Assembly: GCA_002338655.1 (NCBI GenBank)
Contig: DDIU01000012.1
Coordinates: 1 to 64,000 of the forward strand
Reading direction: 5' to 3'
From: Flammeovirgaceae bacterium UBA1842
Lineage (GTDB): Bacteria; Bacteroidota; Bacteroidia; Cytophagales; Cyclobacteriaceae
Length of the DNA: 64,000 bases
The translations under genes and the position numbers were made by a program. The stretch's first letter is position 1. Each line of letters starts with the position of its first letter. Under the pieces are notes generated by a model. That model searched no databases. It had not been told where the DNA came from and saw nothing but the letters and a program-made list of their open reading frames with translations. Below, one piece after another: positions 1-8,783 of the stretch.

Positions 1-563
1 GCAAAATCAAGATTTAGATTGTCGCTATTTCCAGACACAGTATTAACGAGAACATCATACTCAGTAGTAGAATTAGGTGTAACTGTACTGATTGATCCAG
101 ATGCAGTTCCTGATAAAGTGAAATCGGCTGTACCTACATTAACAACAGGTTCATCAAAAGTCACCCTAAAAGTCACTGAAGTAGCCGTAGTGGAGGCCGA
201 CAAAGGTGCTTGTCGTAATATTGAGGTTACTTCAGGTGCTGTATTATCAATAGTGTATTCCTCTTCACTATTAATCGTACCGGCAAATGCTACTCCAGCA
301 ATGTCAGTAATATCTTGTGAGACTGATATATCTAAGTTTAAATTCCCATCTCCAGCCACAGTATTTACCAAAACATCATACACTGTTGATGAAATTGGAG
401 TTACACTAGCAATAGTTCCCGATGCAGCACCTGATAGTGTGAAATCAGCAGTTCCTACATTCAGGACTCCTTCGTTAAAGGTAACCCGATAGGTTACGGA
501 AGAAGCATTTGTAATAGCATTAGTTGGTGTTTGTCTAGTAATGGAAGTTATTTCAGGTGCAGT
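1..563 (-). repeat. Tandem 321-bp coding repeats (107 residues)
   Basis: One complete unit runs from 563 to 243 and a second partial unit from 242 to the window edge, both inside the large secreted protein. Each begins with codons for TAPE and shares FRVTF/YRVTF, VGTADFTLSG, TVTP and YDVLVNTV. The units differ at many positions, so they are diverged paralogous modules and not recent copies. Confidence 0.8.
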
Positions 564-1808
564 CACATCTGTAACACCTTGTACTCTGATGTTATCAAAG
601 GCCAGTTCTTCTGACCCTGCTGTTGTAAAGGCAATAACCCTTAAATTTAAGTTTGAACCTTTTTTTGGGATGTTAAAAGTAAATTCTGTAAGATTTTCAT
701 CTAATTCATTTGGTACGGAAACATTAGGAGCACCATCAAGATCGGTGTCTTGATACATAGGAGAGCTACCATTACCATAAAATGCACCTATAGTGCGATA
801 GGTCACACCCCCATCAAAAGTATAATGCACAGCTAATGAATCTCCTGTGTCGTATTCTAAATTATTTCCAGGTGCTGCAATTAATATCTTAACTTGTAAA
901 TTGTCAAAAGTTGCAGCATTTATAGGTGAAGCAATGGGAGGGAAAATAACCTGTCCAGCTTGACCTGTAGAGGCCGCCAAATCTTCATTGGACTCTACTG
1001 CCCAGTAGTATTGCCCTTGCGTTCCTGTAACCGGTGTTACAAAATCATGCGTGAGGCCTTCACCGGCAGCTGCGAATCTTTGAAAATAGGTATCCGCATT
1101 GTCTTTGCTGCTATTGATCGTTTCATACCCACATCCATCATGTTCAAAATTTACAGTATGGAGGTCAGTTAGTAAATCAACACTACCACTAGTTAGCACT
1201 ACATTATCTATTCCCCATTCCATCCCAGCAGGACTAACACTATAGACATAGAATCGAAAAGTGACTGCACTGGTAAGATTATGAAAGGCAGCGGGCAAAG
1301 TTACAATGTTGCCTGTAGAGATGGTCTGTGTACTAACCACCTGAGTTACGTTAACAGGAGCCTGAATATTAGTGGAATAATTATCCAAACTAGAACGTAC
1401 TGTCCAATTATAATCCCCGGCATTGGCGTCATTGTGCATTTCATCGAATACTATGGTATTCAATGTCATTTCATATCCGCAGTTGGGACTTACAGTAAAT
1501 TCATAATAATCATCTACATTAAGACTGCCTCCTGTGGCCCAATTATAAGCAGTGAAACCGCCATTGTAGGGTGTGGAGTCTACGAAGGTGAGGCCACTAC
1601 CTTTTGACATATCACTGGCGGTAAGATTGGCATCTGCACTACTTACAGCATTGGTGGCTTGCCTTCCATTTTGAGCTGGTGGGTTTTCAAAGTCGTAAGT
1701 CGCAATTTGTGCAAAAGAATAATTTGTGAAGTACAAAGCTCCCAACAAAAGAAGGATATACTTGGGTGTTTTTATATAACTAAAAAGTGTTCGAAAAAAG
1801 CCTTTCAT
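1..1808 (-). CDS. Large secreted repeat protein, C-terminus outside window
   Basis: The reading frame opens with ATG at 1808 and stays open to the left edge, so about 602 residues are seen and the end is missing. The N-terminus is a signal peptide: a basic start, a hydrophobic run and a likely cut after SFAQ, near residue 36. Two aromatic-rich beta-sandwich-like modules follow, each mentioning an 'event with time/colour-like' surface-protein style sequence that I cannot assign to a family. From 563 leftwards lie tandem 107-residue repeats that start TAPE and carry VTF(N/D)E and GTADFTLSG, similar to the Ig-like repeats of large Bacteroidota surface proteins. It is the last visible gene of the minus-strand run from 11948, 51 bp after the lipoprotein gene. 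Export by the T9SS is likely, but the C-terminal sorting domain would lie outside the window. The exact role is unknown. Confidence 0.85.
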   Translation of the reverse strand, partial: MKGFFRTLFSYIKTPKYILLLLGALYFTNYSFAQIATYDFENPPAQNGRQATNAVSSADANLTASDMSKGSGLTFVDSTPYNGGFTAYNWATGGSLNVDDYYEFTVSPNCGYEMTLNTIVFDEMHNDANAGDYNWTVRSSLDNYSTNIQAPVNVTQVVSTQTISTGNIVTLPAAFHNLTSAVTFRFYVYSVSPAGMEWGIDNVVLTSGSVDLLTDLHTVNFEHDGCGYETINSSKDNADTYFQRFAAAGEGLTHDFVTPVTGTQGQYYWAVESNEDLAASTGQAGQVIFPPIASPINAATFDNLQVKILIAAPGNNLEYDTGDSLAVHYTFDGGVTYRTIGAFYGNGSSPMYQDTDLDGAPNVSVPNELDENLTEFTFNIPKKGSNLNLRVIAFTTAGSEELAFDNIRVQGVTDVTAPEITSITRQTPTNAITNASSVTYRVTFNEGVLNVGTADFTLSGAASGTIASVTPISSTVYDVLVNTVAGDGNLNLDISVSQDITDIAGVAFAGTINSEEEYTIDNTAPEVTSILRQAPLSASTTATSVTFRVTFDEPVVNVGTADFTLSGTASGSISTVTPNSTTEYDVLVNTVSGNSDNLNLDF

Positions 1809-1859
1809 TTCTTTCACGGTAAATTCTTCAACTATAGTAAATTAATTAAGGAGAGTGAT

Positions 1860-3092
1860 TTATTTCACATCACCCATTTTATCAGTCTTTATTAAAATAA
1901 GGGTGCTAATACCCCCAAAATCTGTGTTACCTAACACTAAGTAACCACCATCACTTGCCTGTTTTAAAACCAAGGCTCTTTCATCATTTTGGTCGCCAAA
2001 CCTACGAGCCCAAGTCTTGGTGCCAAAAAAGTCTGTTTTAATCAGTAGAATATCTGATTCCCCACTACTACTATTTAATGTTGACCCGCCCATTAGGAAG
2101 CCGTTATCAGCAGTTTGTATAATACTTAATCCTTGTTGAGCGGTATTTAAATTGCTATTTCCGTCCGGGAGATCTTCCGGATTGTTGTAAATTATAATAT
2201 CAGGATCCTGAAGAAGGCCATTATTATCCAATCGGGCCAAAAAGACATCTCCATTACCATTGCGTGTTGTGGTACCCACCATGGCAAAACCAGATAAAGA
2301 TTCACAAATCTGATTGGCTATATAATCTACACCAGCCCCGGTTTCCTGTGATCCTTGGCAGGAGGGTACCCTCACTAATCTACCTTTCCCTTGATTGGTG
2401 CCTGTACTTAATCCAAATGTAATTTTATCCGAAGCATCCAATGCCATTGATTTCAGCATTTTCGTGTTAGTACCCGCAGAAGAGTATCGGAATGAACATG
2501 CAGGCTCGTAGGATAGATCAGAGGCATTAAAAGTGCCAACCCACAGGTTTTGGGTGGTGGTATCTATAAGAGCTGTGGCCTTAATTTCACCCACACTATT
2601 AATGACCAAATCAACTCCATGCAATGATGTGGTATCATTGGCATTACCAAGGGTAAAGCTGGTATTGGCGATCTCGGTACCTAGTTGATCGATTTGCAAA
2701 ATTAGTAAGCTGGTTGAGTTGTTCGCATTTATACGATCACCTATTATAATGTAACCTTCGGCTGTACCAATTAATGAACTAGCTTTATAACTGATACCGG
2801 TTTCATCAAACGATCCCTCCGGATAGGTTGTTTCCCATAGTAGATTACCCAAATTATCCGTGTTTCTAACTTTAATTTTAAAGGATGAACCTATGGGTTC
2901 TTCAATTTCGGATGTAGAAAGTATAATTAGACCTCCAGCAGCTGTCTCCAAAAGGTCGTTAGCAAATTCACCATTCTCGCTTCCATAAAGTTTGATGTAC
3001 GAATCCGAGGGGCCAGGGCCTGCCGCATTTTCATCTTTACAACCATAGAGGGTTATTGAAAAAAGGAAAACAACTATATAAAAATGCTTCAT
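1860..3092 (-). CDS. Outer-membrane or surface lipoprotein with propeller-like repeats
   Basis: The 410-residue product begins with a lipoprotein signal peptide; the lipobox LYGC places the acylated cysteine at residue 18. The rest consists of loosely repeated blades of about 50-60 residues containing a GG(Y/F)L(V/M)xG core followed by a segment such as LLIKTDFFGTKTW or LILIKTDKMGD. This is the pattern of the delta-60/beta-propeller repeats found in many Bacteroidota surface proteins. Its ATG shares one base with the stop codon of the upstream beta-barrel gene, so the two are probably translated together. A role in a surface complex with the barrel and the large repeat protein is inference. 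Confidence 0.8.
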   Translation of the reverse strand: MKHFYIVVFLFSITLYGCKDENAAGPGPSDSYIKLYGSENGEFANDLLETAAGGLIILSTSEIEEPIGSSFKIKVRNTDNLGNLLWETTYPEGSFDETGISYKASSLIGTAEGYIIIGDRINANNSTSLLILQIDQLGTEIANTSFTLGNANDTTSLHGVDLVINSVGEIKATALIDTTTQNLWVGTFNASDLSYEPACSFRYSSAGTNTKMLKSMALDASDKITFGLSTGTNQGKGRLVRVPSCQGSQETGAGVDYIANQICESLSGFAMVGTTTRNGNGDVFLARLDNNGLLQDPDIIIYNNPEDLPDGNSNLNTAQQGLSIIQTADNGFLMGGSTLNSSSGESDILLIKTDFFGTKTWARRFGDQNDERALVLKQASDGGYLVLGNTDFGGISTLILIKTDKMGDVK

Positions 3093-4180
3093 TATTTGTT
3101 AAGCTTTTTAGGACTGTAATTAGGAATGAGTATCCCGAGAAATAAAGTTATGCTGTGGGTATTGATATCATTGGCGGCATACCCAAAATAGGTAGTCAAT
3201 CTGCCATTATCATAATTGCGGTCTGTTATATTAAGAAATCCATAACTATATCTCAACCCTAGGGTGATGTAATTTAATTTAGCGGATTTTTTAATTCCAA
3301 TCTCCACATCTGCGGTAGGGTTAAACTTTTTTCTGATTTCAGGGCCAATTAAATCTTCACTTGGGCCATCGGGCGATGAACCCACACTGTTACTTACATC
3401 AAAAGTAAGGTTACTACTGAGTAAACTCCGGCCTGTCACACCAATACCTACATAAGGATTCAATTTTTCGATTTTACTTTTTCTATTATCCTCCTTGGGT
3501 TGAAATAATCTATATTGAGCCATTAAGGATAGTCCCAATGAAGTTTGCGCTTCGGTAACGGTAGAGTTAATGATTTTAGAGCCATCGGTGGTTTTTTCAA
3601 AAAAGCCATATTTAAAATCAAAACTATTGGTAATGTATTGAATGTCAGATCGTAAGGTCAATCTTTCACCAAAATTCTTTTCAGCTAACAAACCGATTGC
3701 AATCCCAATCTTATTAGTATATTTTGCATTTGTATTGTTTTGATCATGTATCCCATAAGCATTGATGACGTTTACAAATGTTGTGTTAATTCCACCCCTT
3801 ATTCCCCAAAAGAAAGTAGGTTTGGTTCGAAAAGTTTGATATAGGTTAATTAATTCTGTAGGGTCAGCCAGCTGATTGATACTAAATCCATGATTGTCTT
3901 TTAGAAGTGCCAACATTGCATTATCGGCTTTTTCAGTTTCATCCAAATAAATATAGGAGAGGATAAGTAAGCGGTAGGCCTCAGTACGCTCTTCGTCATT
4001 AAAGCCATTTTTAATACAGCCAGCCAAAAGCCCTTCTATTTCATGTATCCTACCTTCATCAAAAACGGTACGGGCTTGTCTAAGTGTTTGAGTACAAGCA
4101 GTTTGCGCCTTAGATTGTAAGGCGCAAACTGTTAATAAGCAAAAAGTAAAAATACTGACCGCTCTATTTACCTTTGTCAT
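3092..4180 (-). CDS. Outer-membrane beta-barrel protein with N-terminal helical domain
   Basis: I chose the ATG at 4180 because it gives a compact signal peptide (MTKVNRAVSIF... ending KAQ). ATGs at 4201 and 4222 are in frame and would only lengthen the N-terminus. Residues about 25-120 are helical and TPR-like. From there the sequence alternates polar and aromatic residues (FFWGIRGGINTTF, LTLRSDIQYI, LNPYVGIGVTG, YITLGLRYSYGF, SITLFLGILIP), as expected of an 8- to 10-strand PorT/OmpA-type barrel. The start lies inside the end of the STAND gene, a 17-bp overlap. The fusion of a helical periplasmic domain with a barrel fits a receptor or scaffold role, but this is not shown. Confidence 0.8.
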   Translation of the reverse strand: MTKVNRAVSIFTFCLLTVCALQSKAQTACTQTLRQARTVFDEGRIHEIEGLLAGCIKNGFNDEERTEAYRLLILSYIYLDETEKADNAMLALLKDNHGFSINQLADPTELINLYQTFRTKPTFFWGIRGGINTTFVNVINAYGIHDQNNTNAKYTNKIGIAIGLLAEKNFGERLTLRSDIQYITNSFDFKYGFFEKTTDGSKIINSTVTEAQTSLGLSLMAQYRLFQPKEDNRKSKIEKLNPYVGIGVTGRSLLSSNLTFDVSNSVGSSPDGPSEDLIGPEIRKKFNPTADVEIGIKKSAKLNYITLGLRYSYGFLNITDRNYDNGRLTTYFGYAANDINTHSITLFLGILIPNYSPKKLNK

Positions 4181-7100
4181 ATTGATCACAGGTTTTTTCA
4201 TAATTAATATCTTCAGATACATAAGTGTCCCATTCGTCCTGAGTCATATTTGTATCTATTTTACCACATATTTTATCGGCCATTACCTCAATGTTCGTTG
4301 GCCAGGCACGTACCACTTGCTCTTTGGTACCTGCCAATACCTGTGAATTATCGGGGCTAAATGCTACCGTAAATACCCAGTCAGGGTGGTCTTTTAAGGT
4401 AATGGGTTGAGCAGCAAGGTTTTTCCTGTTCCAAAGCCTAACGGTTTTGTCTCTTGAAGCCGAGGCTAAAAACCTGCCATCCGTACTGAATTTCAAATCT
4501 TCAATAGGGGAGCTATGGCCCACAAACCTAGTGGCTGGTTCGTTTCCGAATAGTTTAAACATTTTTATAAGACCACTCTCATCTCCCAAAGCAACCATAT
4601 TGTCATTACTGATGGCGATATTAAGGACTTTTATGTTGTTGTCATAAATAACTGATTCACTATAGGCATTATTAATATCATACATATAGATCTTACCATT
4701 ATTACCCGCCCCAATAATATAGTTGCCATCATGAGACAAAGCAATGTCATTGAGCCTTGTAGATGTTTTAGCTACTTCTTTTACCGATTTAAAATCTGAA
4801 ACCCGGATAGTCATGCCACCGTTGTCCAATGCAATAAATGATTTATTACCGGGGGTTATAATCAAATTCCAAACGTCTCCTCGAAATCCTGAAAGCTCTG
4901 TACTTTGGTGACTATTGATATTAAATACTTCAACAAAAGTTGCTCCACTGATTTTTGGATACTCTCCGCTGGCAATTAGTGTAGAATTGTCAGATGTTAC
5001 GTCTATTGTCCGTACAATGTGATTTGGTCGCGTAGAGACAATAGTATCTGCCACACGATTCTCTCCTTTGAGTGACCATTTTAATATTTTACCTTGAGTA
5101 TCGGCAGTAAATATGTTGTTGCCTGTAGTAGACGAGGCAACCGCACGAACTCCTTTATCATGGCCACCAAGACTTTCAACCAATGGATCACCAAGATCTT
5201 TAATAGCATAGTAGAGCCCATCATAGATATCGTTATCGTATACATCCCCTCCGTTAGCCGTATTGAAAATATAAGCTTGTTGTGCTAATAATCCTTTCAA
5301 TATAGCCTGCTCCTTACGTAGTTGAGTAGATTTAATGGCCATGGATTTGCCTATAGCAAGTAATCTTAGCTTGTCAGCAGCTTCTTTTGCTCGTTGTGCA
5401 GCAGATTTTTGTTCCTGTGCAACCTTCTCACTTGCCTCCGCTTTTTGCTGTTCAATACGGGCTCTTTCAGCACTTTGTTTAGCTGCAGTTTCTCCTAATT
5501 CCGCACGATGTTTTTGTGTTTCTGCTTCAGACTGAGCTTTTCTAGCTTCAATTTCGGCTAAACGAGCCTTTTCTGCTTCATCCTGAGCTTTTATAGCATT
5601 GGCGTCAGCTTTTATTTTTTCTTCGTTAGCTCTCTTTTCATTATCTTTTGCTAATTTCTCGTTTTCTTTCGCTAATGCTTCATTAGCAATTGCTTCTATT
5701 TTTGCTTGATCAGCCAGTGTTTTTTGATAGAATGCATAAATCAAGAAACCAAGGGAAACTACCGTAGCGGTAGCCAATACCAGTGCAATAATCCGTGCAT
5801 TTCTAAGCCTTCTTTTAGCCTGAAGCTCTTTTATCCGCTGTTCGGTCTCAAATTCTTTTTTGGAATATTCCAAAAAGATCATAGTTCGCTCAAAAGCCGG
5901 ATGATACCGCTGACCCCAAACTAGGGTAGGGCGGTGTTTGGCCTGCCAGTTCAAAGCCAATTGTAAATCCGGTGGCCTCCAAAGACCTGCTTTACCTACT
6001 TGATACATGGCAGCGGCTTCAGATAATCGCAAATACATTTGTACCGCATCAGCCTCATCATCCACCCAGTTTTTCAATCGTACCCAAATCCTCATCAAAC
6101 TCTCGTGAGAGATGTCGATCATGGATTTTGCATTAAGTTTTATGTGGTGGGCAGGGGTGAGCAATGACCTACTTGGGTCCCTGAATTTATCGATTACTGC
6201 AATTACCTCTTCTTCTGATACATCGGCTATAGCCGCAATTTCCCCAAGTCTGGTGGGTCTTCTAATGCCAAAATTCTCACCTCTTTTTTCGGTGATGGCC
6301 TTGAAAAGGAATTCACATATTAATTTTTGGTCATCAGTGAGCTCATCGTAAGCTTCATTAGCATGCATGGACAGGGCTTCTGCCATGGTACCGATTGCTT
6401 CATAATGCTTAATGTCGAGCGGCTCCTCTTGGTGGTCACGATATCTGCCCCAATACGACCAAGTTCGCATAAGCGCATGCTGTAAAATGGGCAATTGATC
6501 AGTACTATCGCCCAAATCGTTTAGCAGTTGTTGTGTTAATCGTTGTGCAATGGTAGCTTGCCCCACTGCTACAGGCCCTTCAATGGCCCTTCGCTTTTGA
6601 TCGCGGGTCATTTGCGGGATGAGGTAGTGACTATCGTTGATTTTTTTTGTCAGGTCAGGAAATTGGGAACAATCCCCGATAAAATCTGAGCGCATGGTAA
6701 TGGCCACATAGATAGGGACATCACTATAATTCATGGCCTCAATCAATAAATTGACAAATGCCAATGTTTCATTTACCGCTCCAGTATCATCGCTATCTTT
6801 AAACCTAAAAAGTTCTTCAAATTGATCGACCAGTATTAGATAATTCTTATCCTCAGACTTTCTGGATTGCAGTATAGCTTCCACCAAGCCCAATGAACTA
6901 CTACGGAGAAGTGTAGTAATGATGGTCTTCTTTATTTTCTTTTCCTCGTCATCCGATTCCAGAAAAACAGGGTCTTTTTCTATAATTGAATCTGCAAGGT
7001 TGTCTACAGGACCAGCACCGGGCCTTGTCACTATAACTTCCCAATTAGGGCTGGCATCCGTTAAAAAACCACCATAGAGAATGGGTAATACCCCACAATA

Positions 7101-7313
7101 TATAAATGATGATTTACCACTACCAGAAGGGCCAATCACACTTACGAAGCGATGTTTTGATAGTTTCAGGAGAACTTCATCACTTTGACCTTCCCTACCA
7201 AAAAACAGATGGCTTTCTTCGATTTTAAATGGCCTCAATCCCGGAAAGGGATTATCAACACCCTGTTTCTCGAGTGGTGACAAAGGACCTGTATCTTCTA
7301 ACACTTCACTCAT
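4164..7313 (-). CDS. Membrane-anchored STAND-type NTPase with WD40 repeats
   Basis: The 1049-residue protein starts with the NPFPGLRPF/FFGRE signature of nSTAND1 proteins. It has a Walker A GPSGSGKSS at residues 61-69 and a Walker B ILVDQFEELF near 159-168, followed by a winged-helix-like region to about 480. A single transmembrane helix lies near 507-529. Residues about 530-660 are an alanine/glutamate/lysine-rich coiled coil. The C-terminal third carries WD40 blades, the clearest being DGRFLASASRDKTVRLW. STAND proteins are signal-triggered molecular switches that often assemble when ligand binds the C-terminal sensor. Here the membrane anchor sits between switch and sensor, so one may be periplasmic and the other cytoplasmic. 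It lies 4 bp downstream of the TIR-like gene and overlaps the barrel gene. Confidence 0.9.
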   Translation of the reverse strand: MSEVLEDTGPLSPLEKQGVDNPFPGLRPFKIEESHLFFGREGQSDEVLLKLSKHRFVSVIGPSGSGKSSFIYCGVLPILYGGFLTDASPNWEVIVTRPGAGPVDNLADSIIEKDPVFLESDDEEKKIKKTIITTLLRSSSLGLVEAILQSRKSEDKNYLILVDQFEELFRFKDSDDTGAVNETLAFVNLLIEAMNYSDVPIYVAITMRSDFIGDCSQFPDLTKKINDSHYLIPQMTRDQKRRAIEGPVAVGQATIAQRLTQQLLNDLGDSTDQLPILQHALMRTWSYWGRYRDHQEEPLDIKHYEAIGTMAEALSMHANEAYDELTDDQKLICEFLFKAITEKRGENFGIRRPTRLGEIAAIADVSEEEVIAVIDKFRDPSRSLLTPAHHIKLNAKSMIDISHESLMRIWVRLKNWVDDEADAVQMYLRLSEAAAMYQVGKAGLWRPPDLQLALNWQAKHRPTLVWGQRYHPAFERTMIFLEYSKKEFETEQRIKELQAKRRLRNARIIALVLATATVVSLGFLIYAFYQKTLADQAKIEAIANEALAKENEKLAKDNEKRANEEKIKADANAIKAQDEAEKARLAEIEARKAQSEAETQKHRAELGETAAKQSAERARIEQQKAEASEKVAQEQKSAAQRAKEAADKLRLLAIGKSMAIKSTQLRKEQAILKGLLAQQAYIFNTANGGDVYDNDIYDGLYYAIKDLGDPLVESLGGHDKGVRAVASSTTGNNIFTADTQGKILKWSLKGENRVADTIVSTRPNHIVRTIDVTSDNSTLIASGEYPKISGATFVEVFNINSHQSTELSGFRGDVWNLIITPGNKSFIALDNGGMTIRVSDFKSVKEVAKTSTRLNDIALSHDGNYIIGAGNNGKIYMYDINNAYSESVIYDNNIKVLNIAISNDNMVALGDESGLIKMFKLFGNEPATRFVGHSSPIEDLKFSTDGRFLASASRDKTVRLWNRKNLAAQPITLKDHPDWVFTVAFSPDNSQVLAGTKEQVVRAWPTNIEVMADKICGKIDTNMTQDEWDTYVSEDINYEKTCDQYDKGK

Positions 7314-7317
7314 GACA

Positions 7318-8772
7318 TTATTCTTTAATTTCTTCTAAAAACCCGTTTAACGAGTCTGTTGTAGCTTTACTGTCCCCACTAATCAGTGTGACATTATAGT
7401 TCTTATAGGCAGTAATATCCAGCTGATCTTTTTTGTTACTAATGATAGCCTTTCCTTTTATCGTTTTCCTTCTTCCAAAACCCGGTGCTTTAAGCAAATC
7501 CAATAGCTTCATACGTACCCACTGGTTATTCACCTCTCCTTGAAATATGACTGCTGCATCGAAACTTCTCAAATTGTTAATATGATCCCTTCTCAAGTCA
7601 AGTAACTCACCTTCAAAAGTCGGTACCAAAACAGTAAACCCAGCTTTTTCAATTTGTTCTTTCAAAGGTTTTACTTGTTTACTGTCTATTTTATCATGCA
7701 ACAAATAAACCGTAGGTTTTCCATTTTCACTTAATACCTGACCTTTTCCAAGCCGCTTGTCTATCCCAACTTCAATTAATTCTTCTCTAATAATATTTTT
7801 AAAGTCTTCAAGTGCAGTTTGTAAGATCTCTGTACCTTCTGATGAAGCTAAATCCCTTTTTATATTTTCGATAAAGGATATTTGTTTTTCGCTTGCTTGG
7901 GTCAGCTGATTGGATATCCAAATCAGACGGGCAAATTTGGTCTTGTCCTTTAAATTAATACTCCTTTGAGAAGCGATTTGGTTCTGTATGTCCACAACAG
8001 ATTTTTCACTTCCTGTAGGTATGTCACCGTATGAACTTCCAATAAGGTGTATGGACAGGCTACATTTTTCCAACTCACTTTCAACTTCCTTCTTAAGTTC
8101 TTCCACATCTTGAGGAAGGGTGCGGTCGGGGAGTACTTTATACCCATGACGCTGTAATTCCCTTTTAATAATGTTTCTCTGGATAGATAAATCGTGACCA
8201 GTCTCGGCAAGGAAAATGCAACGCCTTTCCATTGTTTTTTTAACTTCCTTAGGTGCCTCAATTTGATTGAGTTTCAATAGGGATTCATGAATATCATAGG
8301 CTAAATCCACCATTTTCATCCAAAAATCACGCTCTGCTTCCGCACTAAAAAAATCAATGTAGTCTTCCACCTCACCAGAGTCCTGATCTATTTCAAAAAG
8401 CTCATACCCTAACATAGAGGTCAGCTTTGAAGGCTGTTCTTCCGTTGAAATTGGCCGCTTGAATATCTTAAAAACCCGCTGAGTGGCATCCTTTTTAGTT
8501 GAGGTAAGAAAAGATTCCAATGTATCAAGTGATTCGCCAGACGCTATGAAGGCAGGTGAAAGAATGGGTAACAATACGGCCACTTTACTGAGGTTGCCCC
8601 CAGTAATACTGTCATGTTCAGATTTGAGCATGATATTTGGTTTTTTACCCAAAACTTGAACCAACATTAATTCAAGAAATCGTTTGAAATCAGTTACCCA
8701 ACCGTTGGCATCCCCTTTTTGTTGGTTATCCTCATTTGCAAAAGTTATTAATACGTCAATTTCAAAAGCCAT
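7318..8772 (-). CDS. Triple TIR-like domain protein
   Basis: The 484-residue soluble protein has no signal peptide or membrane helix. Residues 1-150 look like a TIR domain: an opening strand DVLITFANEDN and a later strand VAVLLPILSPAF. Where enzymatic TIRs have WCxxE the sequence reads SGESLDTLE, so the usual catalytic glutamate is missing or shifted. Residues about 185-330 form a second TIR/DUF4062-like unit beginning RRCIFLAETGHDL. Residues about 350-484 form a third, beginning PTVYLLHDKID and containing WVRMKLLDLLKAPGFGR, a phrase typical of TIR-like proteins found with STAND NTPases. The neighbouring STAND gene supports a partnership. A scaffold role seems more likely than NAD hydrolysis, but this is inferred from motifs only. 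Confidence 0.75.
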   Translation of the reverse strand: MAFEIDVLITFANEDNQQKGDANGWVTDFKRFLELMLVQVLGKKPNIMLKSEHDSITGGNLSKVAVLLPILSPAFIASGESLDTLESFLTSTKKDATQRVFKIFKRPISTEEQPSKLTSMLGYELFEIDQDSGEVEDYIDFFSAEAERDFWMKMVDLAYDIHESLLKLNQIEAPKEVKKTMERRCIFLAETGHDLSIQRNIIKRELQRHGYKVLPDRTLPQDVEELKKEVESELEKCSLSIHLIGSSYGDIPTGSEKSVVDIQNQIASQRSINLKDKTKFARLIWISNQLTQASEKQISFIENIKRDLASSEGTEILQTALEDFKNIIREELIEVGIDKRLGKGQVLSENGKPTVYLLHDKIDSKQVKPLKEQIEKAGFTVLVPTFEGELLDLRRDHINNLRSFDAAVIFQGEVNNQWVRMKLLDLLKAPGFGRRKTIKGKAIISNKKDQLDITAYKNYNVTLISGDSKATTDSLNGFLEEIKE

Positions 8773-8783
8773 ATAAACTATAG

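Noticed and set aside
1..1172. Plus-strand reading frames opposite the large repeat protein
   Set aside because: They have no start signals and mirror the repeats of the minus-strand gene; the minus-strand frame has a signal peptide and continues to the edge.
5335..5535. Alanine/serine/cysteine-rich plus-strand frame
   Set aside because: It is the shadow of the Ala/Glu/Lys coiled coil of the STAND protein.
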